Below the pieces are notes generated by a model. That model was not told where the DNA came from and made no database searches. It saw only the letters and a program-made list of their open reading frames with translations. Of a DNA stretch of 39,717 bases, positions 24,847 through 35,187 are shown in pieces. How positions within the stretch are numbered: position 1 is the first letter of the stretch; every line of letters starts with the position of its first letter. Origin of the DNA: Desulfobulbaceae bacterium (GTDB lineage: Bacteria; Desulfobacterota; Desulfobulbia; Desulfobulbales; Desulfocapsaceae); the NCBI GenBank assembly GCA_011390165.1, contig JAABSV010000038.1, forward strand, positions 1 through 39,717, in the 5' to 3' direction. Both the position numbers and the translations under genes were made by a program.

Positions 24847-25767
24847 TCAATGGCTTCGAGTGAAAACGTATTCGGCAAGGGCGCGGAGCGGTTCCGCCCT
24901 TTGGTCGAAACCGGCCAGGGCGGTGATCGCCTCGTCCACAGCCTGACGGGCCAGGCGTCTGGTTTGCTCAACCCCGAAGAAGGCTGGATACGTGGCTTTG
25001 CCCCGCTGGCTGTCGGATCCTGCCGCCTTGCCAAGGGCCTCGGTGGTTGAGGTGGCGTTGAGCAGGTCGTCGACAATCTGAAAGGCCAGACCAAGCTTTT
25101 CCCCATAGGCGAGCAGCTGGCCGGTCTGTTCTGTTGACGCCCCGGCGCCGATGGCCCCGACATGCAGAGAAGCAGTGATCAGGGCTCCGGTTTTGCTGCG
25201 GTGGATGGTTTCCAGTACGGAAAAGGGAAAGGTACTGTTCTCTGTGGCGATATCCAGGGCCTGCCCGCCAACCATGCCCTGAGAGCCGGCTGCCCTGGCG
25301 ATACTGTGGATGATGGCCAGCCGCCGTCCATCGCTGAGCTGGTACCCCCCGGTGCTGACAGATGGGCGGCTGAGCAACTCGAAGGCCCAGGTCAGCAGAC
25401 CATCACCGGCAAGTATCGCCCCGGCTTCGCCAAAGAGGATATGGTTGGTGGGTTTACCACGCCGGAGATCGTCGTTGTCCATCGCCGGCAGATCGTCGTG
25501 GATCAGCGAGTAGGTATGGATGCACTCGAGGGCACAGGCCACCGGCAGGAGCGTGTCGTGGCAGCGGCATGAATCGGCCACCGCTTCGCCGGCGGCCAGG
25601 CAGAGAATCGGGCGAAGGCGTTTGCCGCCGACCAGTAGGCTGTAGCGCATCGCCTCGAAATGGTGGTGGAACGGTCCCTCGGCCGGGGGGAGGGCAGCCG
25701 CCAGTGCCGTTTCAACAAGTTGGCGGCGTTCGTTAAGATAGCTCTCGATTTCCACTTTCCTGTCCAT
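24847..25767 (-). CDS. ispA: polyprenyl synthetase, farnesyl/geranyl diphosphate synthase type
   Basis: 306 residues. The first aspartate-rich motif is in [17 protein letters not shown] (about 92-108) and the second in [12 protein letters not shown] (about 233-244). GGKRLRPIL (about 47-55) and KTGALITAS are also typical. It condenses IPP with DMAPP or GPP to make C10-C15 allylic diphosphates for quinone and undecaprenyl synthesis. Its first 35 bases overlap the end of xseB, which suggests coupling, and dxs follows. Chain length (C15 versus C20) cannot be fixed by eye. Confidence 0.93.
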   Translation of the reverse strand: MDRKVEIESYLNERRQLVETALAAALPPAEGPFHHHFEAMRYSLLVGGKRLRPILCLAAGEAVADSCRCHDTLLPVACALECIHTYSLIHDDLPAMDNDDLRRGKPTNHILFGEAGAILAGDGLLTWAFELLSRPSVSTGGYQLSDGRRLAIIHSIARAAGSQGMVGGQALDIATENSTFPFSVLETIHRSKTGALITASLHVGAIGAGASTEQTGQLLAYGEKLGLAFQIVDDLLNATSTTEALGKAAGSDSQRGKATYPAFFGVEQTRRLARQAVDEAITALAGFDQRAEPLRALAEYVFTRSH

Positions 25768-25978
25768 CGAAGGGGACTGCCTCGAGGTTGCCGTCTTTTT
25801 CCAGCAGAATCTCTACCCTGGCTCGTGCCTCGGCCAGTTGTTCGCTGCAGAAGCCGGCCAGTTTGATTCCTTCGTCAAATTTTTTCAGGCTGTTTTCCAG
25901 GCTCAGGCTGCCATCCTGTAACTCTTCGGTGATCTGCTCCAGGCGGGCAAGAGCGGTCTCAAAATTTTTTTTCGCCAT
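25733..25978 (-). CDS. xseB: exodeoxyribonuclease VII small subunit
   Basis: 81 residues, the normal size for XseB. The pattern [20 protein letters not shown], followed by [19 protein letters not shown] and then a helical tail ([12 protein letters not shown]), matches the two-helix hairpin that binds XseA. AGAGGAG precedes the ATG at 25978; the frame is open to 26104 but the extra residues are not family-like. It is first in the xseB-ispA-dxs run. xseA is not in the window. Confidence 0.93.
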   Translation of the reverse strand: MAKKNFETALARLEQITEELQDGSLSLENSLKKFDEGIKLAGFCSEQLAEARARVEILLEKDGNLEAVPFDGQESGNRELS

Positions 25979-26438
25979 TTTTTCTCCTCTGCCAGCCGAG
26001 ACGCCGGGATGGCTACCGGCCATACCGGCCCTAACCGTGTTCACCGGAAACCCATGTCCGCCAGAAGCCCATGTGCACCCGGCCAGGCCACCCCACGGAG
26101 CCAACTCTAGCCGCCGGCCTGCCGGAACAAACCTGGAAAACTGGATGAATGGTTACAGATCCGGGTTGTGCAGGCTTTAGCCGCAGAGCGGTGAACGATT
26201 GTCTGCCAGCCGGCCGCCGTCCGGAACAGGCCCTGTCGCCTGGATAGTCAGGGCAAGAACCTTGCCTTGTGGGAAATTTCCGGCTAGTACTAGGCGTCTG
26301 GGAGGCCAGTCGATTGACCACCAAGAGAGCATATCCAGATGAAAAATGCATCACTATTCGACCAGCCCAACCAGTGATCGGCGTGACGATGCCGGAAAAG
26401 GGCGGGGCGGCAGAGAACAATGATTGCAAGGGAGAAGA
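25979..26438. other. divergent intergenic region between xseB and xerC
   Basis: About 460 bases with no credible gene. It should contain the promoters for xseB-ispA-dxs (left) and xerC-hslVU (right). A small hairpin GGCAAG-AAC-CTTGCC is seen at 26252-26266. I could not identify convincing -35/-10 pairs. Confidence 0.5.
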
Positions 26439-27392
26439 ATGCGCGAGGCTCTGGAAGGATTCAGCCGCTGGCTGGAGACGGAAAAAGGATACTCACCCCA
26501 TACGGTGAGCGGTTACCGCCACGATCTGCTGGAATTACTCACCTCTTTGCCTGCACCATTGCCGCCGGCAGAGATCACCTCCGGCCATATCCGTCGCTAT
26601 GTGGTCACTCTGCACGGGCACAACAGTGCGGCAACTGTTTCCCGCAAGCTCTCAGCTTTACGTACTTTTTTTCGTTATCTGCGCCGAATCGGGCAAATCA
26701 GTGCCGACCCGCTGATGGGTATCGTCGGACCGCAGGTGGGACGTTCGATACCGGTATATCTCACTGTCGACGAAACCTTTGCCCTCCTGGAAGCACCTGG
26801 CAGCCAGGATCGCCATATGCTCCGTGACCGGGCGATGCTGGAGGTGCTCTATTCGACCGGCATTCGGGTGTCGGAGATGGTGGCAGTGGATCTTACCGAT
26901 CTTGATTTGAGTGAGCAAGTGCTTAGGGTACGCGGCAAAGGTGAGAAGGAGCGGCTGGTACCGGTGGGAGGCCCGGCCCTGGATGCCGTGGAAAACTGGC
27001 AGGGACCTCGCCGTCGTCTGTTAACCGACCGGGCAGGCCGGGGCAGGCCTTGTGAGATGCAGGCCCTGTTTCTTAACGGACAGGGGGGGAGGATCACCAG
27101 TCGCAGTGTTGAACGCCTGGTCAGAATGTACGGAGAAAGGATTGGTCTCAGCCAGATTGTCACCCCCCATTCTCTGCGCCACTCCTATGCTACCCATCTC
27201 CTTGAGATGGGTGCAGACCTTCGTTCTGTGCAGGAGCTTCTCGGTCATGCCACGCTTTCGACCACCCAGCGCTACACCCACCTCACCCTCGACCATCTCG
27301 CCGATGTTTATGACCGGGCCCACCCATTAAACGCCAGGAAGGAGGATGCAGAAGGCGACCAGGCTGCATTTGTCCCCCAGCACAAAAAATGA
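26439..27392 (+). CDS. xerC: tyrosine recombinase XerC
   Basis: 317 residues with an N-terminal SAM-like core-binding domain (EGFSRWLETEKGYSPHTVSGY) and a catalytic domain. Active-site residues: R143 (STGIRVSE), K167 (RGKGEKER), H244 and R247 (HSLRHSYATHLLE), H270 (LLGHATLSTTQ) and nucleophile Y279. It resolves chromosome dimers at dif with XerD and FtsK. It is the first gene of xerC-hslV-hslU, an order also known in other phyla (for example codV-clpQ-clpY), which argues for the housekeeping recombinase and against a mobile-element integrase. GGGAGAAG precedes the ATG. Confidence 0.93.
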   Translation: MREALEGFSRWLETEKGYSPHTVSGYRHDLLELLTSLPAPLPPAEITSGHIRRYVVTLHGHNSAATVSRKLSALRTFFRYLRRIGQISADPLMGIVGPQVGRSIPVYLTVDETFALLEAPGSQDRHMLRDRAMLEVLYSTGIRVSEMVAVDLTDLDLSEQVLRVRGKGEKERLVPVGGPALDAVENWQGPRRRLLTDRAGRGRPCEMQALFLNGQGGRITSRSVERLVRMYGERIGLSQIVTPHSLRHSYATHLLEMGADLRSVQELLGHATLSTTQRYTHLTLDHLADVYDRAHPLNARKEDAEGDQAAFVPQHKK

Positions 27393-27404
27393 TGGCAGCA
27401 AACC

Positions 27405-27935
27405 ATGAAAATTCGTGCAACAACAATACTTGCCGTGCGGCATCGGGGCCAAGTGGCCATTGCCGGTGACGGCCAGGTTTCTTTCGGCAACACCGTGATG
27501 AAACACCAGGCCCGGAAAATCCGTCGGCTGTTCAATGATCAGGTAATTACTGGTTTTGCCGGGGCGACGGCCGACGCCTTCACCCTCTACGACAAACTGG
27601 AGCAGAAACTGGAACAGTACAAGGGTAATCTGCTCAGGTCGGCTGTGGAATTGGCCAAAGAGTGGCGAACCGATAAATATCTCCGCCGGCTGGAGGCAAT
27701 GCTGATCGCGGTGGACGCCAACCACTCCCTGCTCCTCTCCGGCAGTGGTGATGTCATCGAGGCGGACAAGGGTGTGCTGGCCATTGGTTCAGGGGGGCCC
27801 TATGCCCAGGCGGCAGCCCTGGCCCTCATTGCCCACAGCGACCTCGATGCCGAGGCGATCTGTCGGGAAGCACTGGCAATTGCTGCTGATATCTGTGTCT
27901 TTACCAATACCTCCATTATCGTGGAAACCATCTGA
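27405..27935 (+). CDS. hslV: ATP-dependent protease subunit HslV
   Basis: 176 residues of the bacterial proteasome-like peptidase. Thr6 in [15 protein letters not shown] is the expected N-terminal nucleophile after processing. [22 protein letters not shown] and [14 protein letters not shown] are strongly conserved, as is [16 protein letters not shown]. It forms a double hexamer capped by HslU. The stop and the hslU start overlap in TGATG. xerC ends 12 bases upstream. Confidence 0.97.
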   Translation: MKIRATTILAVRHRGQVAIAGDGQVSFGNTVMKHQARKIRRLFNDQVITGFAGATADAFTLYDKLEQKLEQYKGNLLRSAVELAKEWRTDKYLRRLEAMLIAVDANHSLLLSGSGDVIEADKGVLAIGSGGPYAQAAALALIAHSDLDAEAICREALAIAADICVFTNTSIIVETI

Positions 27936-29338
27936 TGGCTGCTCTCTCCAATACCCCTAAAGAAACACTCGCTGAACTGGATAAATTCATTGTCGGCCAG
28001 GCAGATGCCAAGCGGTCGGTGGCCATTGCCTTGCGCAACCGCTGGCGACGCCGACAGGTGGAGCCGCCACTTCGTGACGAGATCGCCCCGAAAAACATCA
28101 TCATGATTGGCCCCACCGGGGTCGGTAAGACCGAGATCGCCCGCCGTCTGGCCACCCTTGCTCAGTCTCCCTTCATCAAGGTGGAGGCATCCAAATACAC
28201 CGAGGTGGGCTATGTCGGCCGTGATGTCGAGTCGATGGTTCGTGACCTGATGGAACTGGCGGTGAATATGGTCCGGGAGGAGGAAAAAAGCCGTCTTGAA
28301 GGGGTGGCAGCGGCCAATGCCGAAGATCGGATACTCGATCTGCTCTTACCTCAAGGATCAGCTTCCCATGGCAACAGTGGACCGGAGGGGGGGGGCTCGT
28401 TCACTTTTAGTGGCACCGATTTGCCGGCCCGTCTTAAACCTGCGGGAGATATTTCCACCCGGGAAAAATTCCGCCAGATGCTTCGCGACGGCAAGCTTGA
28501 CGAGCGTGAACTTGAAGTGTCGCTCAGCGATACGAAGTCGATGCCGATGGTCGAGATCATGACCACTTCCGGGATGGAGGAGATGCAGAGTAGTTTGCAG
28601 GATGCCTTCAGCAAGCTCTTTCCCCGCAAGAAGAAAAAGACCCGCATGAAGGTTCCGGAAGCCCTTGAGGCGACCAGAAAGGAGGAGATGGAGCGGCTGG
28701 TGGATATGGACCGGGTGGTGAAGGAGGCTCTGCGTCGCAGCGAAGAGTCGGGGATCATCTTTCTTGACGAAATCGATAAGATTGCCTCCCGCCATGGTGG
28801 TGGTGGCCATGGCCCGGATGTTTCCCGGGAGGGGGTGCAGCGCGACCTTCTGCCCATTGTCGAGGGGGCGACGGTGAGCACCAAGTACGGCATGATCAAG
28901 ACCGACCATATCCTTTTTATCGCCAGTGGCGCCTTCCATCTCAGCAAACCCTCCGACCTGATCCCGGAACTGCAGGGGCGTTTTCCCATCCGGGTTCATC
29001 TTCACCCATTGGGGCAGAAGGAGTTCGTGCGGATTCTTACCGAACCGGAAAATGCCTTGATCAAGCAGTATGTGGCACTGATGGCCACTGAAGGGGTGGA
29101 ACTGGAGTTCACTGACGAGGCGATCGAGGAGATCGCCGCCATTGCCGTCGAGGTGAACGAGAAGACCGAGGAGATCGGTGCCCGCCGACTGTACACGATC
29201 ATGGAACGGGTGCTCGATACCCTCTCCTTTGACGCTTCCGAGCGGCAGGCGGAACATTTTGTCGTCACTGCCGACTATGTCCGCGAACAGTTGTCAGCAA
29301 TAGTCAAGGATCACGATCTCAGCCGCTATATTCTCTGA
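27935..29338 (+). CDS. hslU: ATP-dependent protease ATPase subunit HslU
   Basis: 467 residues, AAA+ Clp/Hsp100 family. Walker A GPTGVGKT (59-66), the [14 protein letters not shown] pore-loop region (about 90-103), a variable I-domain (about 110-240), Walker [12 protein letters not shown] (about 275-285), and a C-terminal DLSRYIL tail that docks into HslV. Unfolds substrates for HslV in the cytoplasm. The gene starts within the hslV stop codon, so the subunits are coupled. Confidence 0.97.
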   Translation: MAALSNTPKETLAELDKFIVGQADAKRSVAIALRNRWRRRQVEPPLRDEIAPKNIIMIGPTGVGKTEIARRLATLAQSPFIKVEASKYTEVGYVGRDVESMVRDLMELAVNMVREEEKSRLEGVAAANAEDRILDLLLPQGSASHGNSGPEGGGSFTFSGTDLPARLKPAGDISTREKFRQMLRDGKLDERELEVSLSDTKSMPMVEIMTTSGMEEMQSSLQDAFSKLFPRKKKKTRMKVPEALEATRKEEMERLVDMDRVVKEALRRSEESGIIFLDEIDKIASRHGGGGHGPDVSREGVQRDLLPIVEGATVSTKYGMIKTDHILFIASGAFHLSKPSDLIPELQGRFPIRVHLHPLGQKEFVRILTEPENALIKQYVALMATEGVELEFTDEAIEEIAAIAVEVNEKTEEIGARRLYTIMERVLDTLSFDASERQAEHFVVTADYVREQLSAIVKDHDLSRYIL

Positions 29339-29454
29339 GAGAAAGGGTGGCAGGAAGAGGAGGAGAACCGGTGTTGCGAAAATTCTTTCAAAACAGAGGA
29401 GACGCTGCCGGGAGAAGGGCTGACGTGGGGCAGGTGCGAGGGATTGACCCGTCA

Positions 29455-29943
29455 ATGAACTACTGTCCCGGCTGTGCCGACGAATTCCGGCCTCGGGTGG
29501 ATTACTGCCCGCTCTGCCGGCTTCCCTTGCGGGGAGGGGAGGAGGTGCTGGCCGAGGCAAAGGCGCGGGAAACGCAACTGGCGGCACGGAGTATGGTCCT
29601 TATCCCCGGTGAGGAACTGGTACTCCTCCGCCAGGCACCAATTCTCGAGTTAAAGGGGCTGCGACAGCTGTTGGCCAGAGAAGGGATCCCGGCTCTCCTG
29701 AGCAGTGACGAGGCCGGTTGCGGTCGAGGTTGTGGCGGAGCAGGTGTCCAACTGCTGATTCGTGAAGCCGACATTTCCCGGGCTACCAGAATCCTGGCAC
29801 GGGAATTTCTCGCCGATGAAGAGAATGAGGCTACCGCTACGGTATTGGTTGACCAGAGTGTGGAAACCCTCTGTCCGGCCTGCCAATGCCGTTTTCCCAC
29901 CAGTGTCGGAGCCTGTCCGGAGTGCGGCCTCTGTTTCGGCTGA
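29455..29943 (+). CDS. zinc-ribbon protein with a DUF2007-like domain
   Basis: 162 residues. CPGCADEF and CPLCRLPL near the N-terminus make one zinc ribbon, and CPACQCRFPTS and CPECGLCFG at the C-terminus make a second. In between, ELVLLRQAPILELKGLRQLL, then REGIPALLSSDE and VQLLIREADISRATRILARE match the small DUF2007 (putative signal-transducing) fold. The frame begins with a GTG at 29347, but the ATG at 29455 starts directly before the first zinc ribbon. It lies 116 bases after hslU and may share its transcript. Function unknown. Confidence 0.7.
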   Translation: MNYCPGCADEFRPRVDYCPLCRLPLRGGEEVLAEAKARETQLAARSMVLIPGEELVLLRQAPILELKGLRQLLAREGIPALLSSDEAGCGRGCGGAGVQLLIREADISRATRILAREFLADEENEATATVLVDQSVETLCPACQCRFPTSVGACPECGLCFG

Positions 29944-29982
29944 GAGGGATACCCGCGGTTGAGCACCGAGAGCGGACAGACC

Positions 29983-32900
29983 TCAGCCCGGAGAGGTTCC
30001 AATGCCTTTGCCGTTGCCGTTTTCCCACCGTTTCTTTCGTACCTCGCTCTGAATCGTTTTTTTGGCAAAAGTCACAGCCCGGTAGTTGAGGACCTCCTCG
30101 AGGCTGTCGGTAAACTGACGGCAGGGGCGGATGGTCAGGTCTTTGAGAATTTCCACATCCACCTCTCCCCGGCCGGGAAAGTGCAGGGTAAGAAGGACCG
30201 GGCAGGAGCCGTGGTAGCTGTAGAACACCTTTTTCATTTTCTCCAGTTGCTGCCTGGAGAGGCGTCCGGTCTCCAGTTTTACCCGTGCCGCACTGGTGTA
30301 TTTTTCCCGCGCATCACTCAGGCTGTCGACACTGTCGGCAATAATCTTCGGACCCCTTTCGTCTTTCTGTACCGTGCCGAGAACCACCACCGGTTCGGTG
30401 GTGCCGAGAATCTCCTCACAGCGGCTGTAGACCTCCGGAAAGACCACCACCTCAACCGACTCGAAGAGGTCCTCGACGGTGAGAAAAGCCATTGGTTCAC
30501 CCCGCCGGGAGCGGTGCTTCTTGCAGTTTCGAATAAGTCCACCGATCCGCACCGGTTGTTCCTCGCCCCACTCCGCCAATCCCTCGATGGGACAGTCGAC
30601 CACCGTGTTTAACTCCTGGAGGATGTCGTCCAGGGGATGGCCGGTGATATAGAAGCCAACTGTCTCCTTCTCCAGGGCAAGTTTCTTCCGCTCCTCCCAT
30701 TCCGGAATGTCGGGCATGGCGATTTCAGAAGTCTCCTTTTCTCCCGGAGCCACCGGAGTAAGAGAAAAGAGAGACAATTGGCCACTCTGCAGATCACGCT
30801 GGACCGCCTTTGCCTGCTCCATTATTATGTCGAGAACGGCGAAATACTGGGAACGGCGGTAGCCGAGAGAGTCAAAGGAGCCGGATTTGATCAGGCTTTC
30901 GATTACCCGGCTGTTCACTCGGCGGGAATCGACCCGGTTGCAGAAATTGCTCAGCGAGGTGTAGCGGCCGTTTTTTTCCCGCTCCTCAATGATCGAGTCA
31001 AGGGCCGCCTCACCGACATTTTTCACCGCCGCCAGGCCAAAACGGATCCGGTCACTGATCACCGTGAAATCCTTGATGCTCTCATTGATATCCGGCGGGA
31101 GAACCTCGATGGCGTGTTCCCGGCATTCGTTGATGTAGAGGACCACCTTGTCGGTGTTATTCATGTCGCAGGAGAGCAGGGCGGCCATGAACTGCGGCAT
31201 GTAGTGCGCCTTGAGATAGGCGGTTTGGTAGGCGACCAGGGCATAGGCGGCGGAATGGGACTTGTTGAAACCATAGCCGGCAAATTTAGCCATGAGATCG
31301 AAGATGTGTCTGGCCTTGTCGGCGGGGTGGCCGTTTTTTTCCGCCCCGGCCTGGAATTTTTCCCGTTCCTGGGCCATCTCTTCCTCGTTCTTCTTGCCCA
31401 TGGCCCGGCGGAGGATATCGGCATCGCCCAGAGAGTAGCTGGCGAGGATGTTGGCAATCTTCATCACCTGTTCTTGGTAGACGATTACCCCGTAGGTCTC
31501 TTCCAGCACATCCTTGATTTCCGGAAGGGGGTAGTTGGGGAGTCGCCGACGGTGCTTGGTCTCGACGAAATCGTCTACCATCCCGGAGTCCAAAGGACCG
31601 GGACGGTAGAGGGCCACCAGGGCGATCAGGTCACTGAACTGTTCCGGGGCCAATTTGACCAGGAGTTCCCGCATGCCGGCACTCTCCAGTTGGAACACCC
31701 CTTGCGAATCTCCATGGCAGAGCAGGTCGTAGGTCTTCACATCGTCCATGGGGATGGTATCGATGTCCAGGTCGATGCCGATATCCTTTTTGATGTGCTT
31801 GATTGTCTTGTCGATCACCGTAAGGGTCTTCAGGCCGAGAAAATCAAATTTGATCAGGCCGGTCATTTCGGTGTGCTTCATGTCGTATTGGGTCAGGGTC
31901 TCCTCGTTGCTTCCCCGGCAGGTGGGCAGGTAGCGGGTCATTGGCCCGGGAGAGACCACCACCCCGGCGGCGTGGGTGGAGGTGTGCCTGGCCAGCCCCT
32001 CGAGTGTTTTCGAGACACTGAGCAGCTCAGCAATGCGAGGATCGGCATCGGCTGCCTCTTGCAGCTTCGGCTCCTCCTGTATGGCTTTTTTGATCGTCAT
32101 TTTCAACTGTTCAGGCACCAGCTTGGCTACTTTGTCAACCTCCCCAAAAGGAATGTCCAGCGCCCGGCCGACGTCGCGGATCACTCCCCGGGCCTTCATT
32201 GAACCGTAGGTAACAATCTGGGCCACATGCTCGGCACCACCATATTTCTGGCGGACATAGTCGATCACCTCCCCCCGTCGCTCCTGACAGAAGTCGATGT
32301 CGAAGTCGGGCATCGACTTCCTCTCGATGTTGAGAAAACGCTCAAAGATCAGACCATAGGGGATCGGGTCGATATTGGTGATCCGCATGGCGTAGGCGGC
32401 AAGACTCCCGGCCCCCGAGCCACGACCGGGCCCGACCGGGATAGAACGGTCCTTTGCCCAGTTGATGAAGTCGGCGACGATGAGAAAATAGGCGGGGAAG
32501 CCCATCTTGGTGATCACTCCGATCTCGGTTTCGAGGCGGGCAGCGTAGAGTTCTTCTTTGTCGGGGTTGAAGGTGCCGGCCCGGCGCATCTCGCTGAAGC
32601 GGATCTTCAGGCCATCCCGGCATGCCCTGGTGAACATCGTGTCGAGGGTTTCTCCCTCGGGCACTGGAAAGTTTGGGAAGTAGTAGTCACCAAAGTTGAT
32701 GTCGAGATTACAGCGGTCAACGATTTCGCGGGTGGTGGCAATCGCTTCCGGACACCAGGCGAAACTCTCTGTCATCACCTCCGCTGATTTGAAGTACAGT
32801 TGATCAGTTTTGAAACGGAACCTTTTCGGGTCGTTGATTGTTTTGCCTGTCTGGATGCAGAGCAGCAGTTCGTGGGCATGTGCCTCCTCCGGGTTGAGGT

Positions 32901-33525
32901 AGTGGCAGTCGTTAGTGGCAACCACCTTGATCCCCAGTTCACCACCAAGTCGGAGCAACCCCCTGTTGACCTTCTGCTGCTCGGCAAGGCCATTTTCCTG
33001 AATCTCGAAATAGAGCCGGTCGCCAAAAATATCCTGCATTTCCAATGCTTTTAATCGCGCTCCGCTGAGGTCGTCGCGGCCAATCCGAAAAGGGACTTCG
33101 CCGTGCAGGCAGGCGGTCATGGCGATAATGCCGGCGTTGTACTGCCGCAACACCTCCATATCGATCCGCGGTTTGTAATAAAATCCCTCAAACTGGGCGA
33201 TACTTGCCAACTGCATCAGGTTTTGGTAGCCGGTGTGGTCCATGGCGAGCAGGACGATGTGGTAGGCGATCTGTCCATCCACCGCCTTTTTCAGACGCAT
33301 GTCCTGCGGGGCAACGTAGAGTTCGCAGCCGACGATGGGTTTTATCCCGGCCTTTTTGGCCTTGGCATAAAATTCCAGGGCGCCGTACATTGCTCCGTGG
33401 TCGGTGATGGCGACACTGTCCATCCCGTACTCCTTACACTTGTCAAGGAGATCGGGTATCCTGATGGCGCCGTCAAGGAGGCTGTACTGGGTGTGGACGT
33501 GAAGGTGGGTGAATCCTCTGCTCAT
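29983..33525 (-). CDS. dnaE: DNA polymerase III subunit alpha
   Basis: 1180 residues, full-length DnaE. N-terminal PHP domain (FTHLHVHTQYSLLDGA, residues 6-20; AITDHGAMYGALEF, 39-52). Palm active-site aspartates in PDFDIDF (D407-D411), preceded by VGPGRGSGAGSLAAYA (364-379). The fingers/tau-binding regions follow, then a tandem HhH segment and an OB-fold near 1000 (VRIGGLIRNCKKHRSRRGEP). The replicative polymerase of this chromosome. It is convergent with the zinc-ribbon gene (39-base gap). No promoter could be fixed upstream. Confidence 0.98.
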   Translation of the reverse strand: MSRGFTHLHVHTQYSLLDGAIRIPDLLDKCKEYGMDSVAITDHGAMYGALEFYAKAKKAGIKPIVGCELYVAPQDMRLKKAVDGQIAYHIVLLAMDHTGYQNLMQLASIAQFEGFYYKPRIDMEVLRQYNAGIIAMTACLHGEVPFRIGRDDLSGARLKALEMQDIFGDRLYFEIQENGLAEQQKVNRGLLRLGGELGIKVVATNDCHYLNPEEAHAHELLLCIQTGKTINDPKRFRFKTDQLYFKSAEVMTESFAWCPEAIATTREIVDRCNLDINFGDYYFPNFPVPEGETLDTMFTRACRDGLKIRFSEMRRAGTFNPDKEELYAARLETEIGVITKMGFPAYFLIVADFINWAKDRSIPVGPGRGSGAGSLAAYAMRITNIDPIPYGLIFERFLNIERKSMPDFDIDFCQERRGEVIDYVRQKYGGAEHVAQIVTYGSMKARGVIRDVGRALDIPFGEVDKVAKLVPEQLKMTIKKAIQEEPKLQEAADADPRIAELLSVSKTLEGLARHTSTHAAGVVVSPGPMTRYLPTCRGSNEETLTQYDMKHTEMTGLIKFDFLGLKTLTVIDKTIKHIKKDIGIDLDIDTIPMDDVKTYDLLCHGDSQGVFQLESAGMRELLVKLAPEQFSDLIALVALYRPGPLDSGMVDDFVETKHRRRLPNYPLPEIKDVLEETYGVIVYQEQVMKIANILASYSLGDADILRRAMGKKNEEEMAQEREKFQAGAEKNGHPADKARHIFDLMAKFAGYGFNKSHSAAYALVAYQTAYLKAHYMPQFMAALLSCDMNNTDKVVLYINECREHAIEVLPPDINESIKDFTVISDRIRFGLAAVKNVGEAALDSIIEEREKNGRYTSLSNFCNRVDSRRVNSRVIESLIKSGSFDSLGYRRSQYFAVLDIIMEQAKAVQRDLQSGQLSLFSLTPVAPGEKETSEIAMPDIPEWEERKKLALEKETVGFYITGHPLDDILQELNTVVDCPIEGLAEWGEEQPVRIGGLIRNCKKHRSRRGEPMAFLTVEDLFESVEVVVFPEVYSRCEEILGTTEPVVVLGTVQKDERGPKIIADSVDSLSDAREKYTSAARVKLETGRLSRQQLEKMKKVFYSYHGSCPVLLTLHFPGRGEVDVEILKDLTIRPCRQFTDSLEEVLNYRAVTFAKKTIQSEVRKKRWENGNGKGIGTSPG

Positions 33526-33701
33526 GGTTTGCTCTCTCTGCTCGCGTAATGGCGTTTACCGCCGGGAAGGCCCCGACAGCCAGGCGACAGCATAGTGGTT
33601 TTTCGGCCACCATGCAACCGCGATGGCGGTATTCTCTCGGCAATTCAGGGTCAACCCCGGCAGGGCTTTGCCCCCACTGCCAGTCCGGCAGTGAATTGTG
33701 T

Positions 33702-33731
33702 TTGCAATTCTGATAAGATTTACCCTATAGT
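33702..33731 (+). promoter_or_regulatory. candidate sigma-70 promoter for the DUF4388 gene
   Basis: TTGCAA (33702-33707), an 18-base spacer, then TATAGT (33726-33731), five of six matches to the -10 consensus. The predicted start would be about 60 bases before the ATG at 33797. The region is locally AT-rich compared with its surroundings. Judged by eye only. Confidence 0.4.
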
Positions 33732-33796
33732 GAACAGGCCGGCAGGGAAGGGGGTTCTCTGCCGGGTGGCAACCGTGATGAAGGGGCGACACGCAG

Positions 33797-34324
33797 ATGG
33801 AGCACCAGCCGGCTGCCGGCATTTCCCTGCAGGGAAATATCGGTGATATAGAACTCAACACCATTTTTCAATTTTTTGATTATGCAGCCCTTTCCGGGGA
33901 ACTCCGGGTGGAGGGGCGCAACAACAGCGCCCTTTTCTTCTTCCAACGGGGGATGCTCGTCTTTGGTACCCTGCAGACCAACCGAAAAAGATTGGGGTTG
34001 CTTCTCCTTGAGTCGGGACTGGTAAGCAGGGAGAAGCTGATTGATGCCCTGCGCTTCCACGCCCTGGAGGGGCGCCGGACCCGGCTTGGCGATATCCTGG
34101 TGCAGCGGGGGCATCTCACTGCCGCCGATCTAGGCGAAGTTCTCAAGGCCCAGGCCAAGGAGGCTTTTTTTGAGACCCTGGCCTGGAAGCAGGGGATGTT
34201 CTTCTTTTCCGTCGACCGTAGTCCGGGAAAGGAAGAGGTCCTCTTCAATGAACGGATCGACCATCTCCTTCTTGAAGGGATTGTCCGGATGGACGATGCC
34301 GCCTCCGACTCCGGGGAGAGTTAA
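33797..34324 (+). CDS. DUF4388 (PATAN-type) domain protein
   Basis: 175 residues. The N-terminal part, SLQGNIGDIELNTIFQFFD, then LSGELRVEGRNNSALFFFQRG and VFGTLQTNRKRLG, follows the DUF4388 pattern (a small beta-alpha module found alone or with GTPases and response regulators). The remainder, LLLLESGLVSREKLIDALRFHALEG, LGDILVQRGHLTAADLGEVL and FFETLAWKQGMFFF, is the helical repeat usually following it, similar to the T2SS-E N-terminal helical domain. Members are linked to gliding, polarity or type IV pilus control in some bacteria. It is convergent with motA, ending 2 bases from the motA stop, and has its own promoter candidate. Function unknown. Confidence 0.72.
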   Translation: MEHQPAAGISLQGNIGDIELNTIFQFFDYAALSGELRVEGRNNSALFFFQRGMLVFGTLQTNRKRLGLLLLESGLVSREKLIDALRFHALEGRRTRLGDILVQRGHLTAADLGEVLKAQAKEAFFETLAWKQGMFFFSVDRSPGKEEVLFNERIDHLLLEGIVRMDDAASDSGES

Positions 34325-34326
34325 GC

Positions 34327-35178
34327 CTATTCCCCGGCCTCTGTTTCTTTTTCCGCAGCCAACCGTCGTTCCCGCTCAATGTTGAACCGCTCGCGAATCT
34401 TGGCATAGGGGACCAGGGTGGTCTCCCGTTCCGATGGGGTGAGGAAGGATTCCAGCTTGGTCTTCAAGACCACGGGATTCATTTCCGAGTTGATGGCGAT
34501 TACCCCCTCCATGATGATCTTCTGAAGGAGCAGTTCATGGTTGGTCCGCTCCCGGATGGTGGCGGCAAAAGGGAGAAAAAAGAAGTTAGAGAAGATCAAC
34601 CCATAAAGGGTCGAGGTAAGGGCAATGGGGATCGCTCTGAGAATCACCGAGGTGTCGCCGATGCCACCAAGCATGGTGATCAGTCCGACCACCGAACCGA
34701 TGATTCCAAAGGCAGGAAAGTAGTCGGCAATGGCGCGCAGGGCCCGTTCCGTATCCTCCCGACGTAAACGAAAAAAGTACATTTCGGTACTGAGAATGTC
34801 GCGGATTTGGTCGATTTTATAGCCGTCCACCAGGCACCCCAGGGCCCGGCGGAGAAAGAGCACGGTGGTTTCGTTCTCCTGGTGCTGGAGAGTGAGAATT
34901 CCGTCCATCCGCGAGCGGATGGAGAGATCAATAAGGATCTCGATGATCTCTGTCTCCTTTTTGATCGGCCGCCGGTAGGCAGTGACAAGAACCTTGAAGA
35001 CGTTGCGCAGCTGCTCGAAGCGGAAGCTGATCAGGGTGGCCGAGACGGTACCGCCAAGGACAATCAGGAGGCCGGAGATATTGAGGTAGAGGCTCAGATT
35101 GCCGTGGATGACAAAACCGACCAGAAAGAGGGCGCTGCTGAGGAGCAGGCCGTTCAGGGTTTTATTTTTCAGGTTCAT
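34327..35178 (-). CDS. motA: MotA/PomA-family stator protein
   Basis: 283 residues with four hydrophobic segments (about 8-28, 30-48, 152-174, 180-202). GGTVSATLISF and then ADYFPAFGIIGSVVGLITML and AIPIALTSTLYGLIFSN match the MotA pore helices, while the cytoplasmic loop holds the charged LRRALGCLVDGYKIDQIRDIL region that contacts FliG. It forms the ion channel with MotB, encoded 9 bases upstream on the same transcript. H+ versus Na+ use is not clear. No other flagellar genes are in the window. Confidence 0.9.
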   Translation of the reverse strand: MNLKNKTLNGLLLSSALFLVGFVIHGNLSLYLNISGLLIVLGGTVSATLISFRFEQLRNVFKVLVTAYRRPIKKETEIIEILIDLSIRSRMDGILTLQHQENETTVLFLRRALGCLVDGYKIDQIRDILSTEMYFFRLRREDTERALRAIADYFPAFGIIGSVVGLITMLGGIGDTSVILRAIPIALTSTLYGLIFSNFFFLPFAATIRERTNHELLLQKIIMEGVIAINSEMNPVVLKTKLESFLTPSERETTLVPYAKIRERFNIERERRLAAEKETEAGE

Positions 35179-35187
35179 AGGCGGGGG

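Noticed and set aside
26439-27392. Integrase of a mobile element or genomic island
   Set aside because: Its position directly before hslV-hslU, and the absence of att repeats, tRNA or phage genes, point to housekeeping XerC.
30637-32202. Long plus-strand open frame (521 codons) opposite dnaE
   Set aside because: It is a mirror frame of a highly conserved gene in GC-rich DNA. The product has no recognisable domain. Similar mirror frames opposite dxs (22649-24625) and the histidine kinase (4167-5639) were rejected for the same reason.
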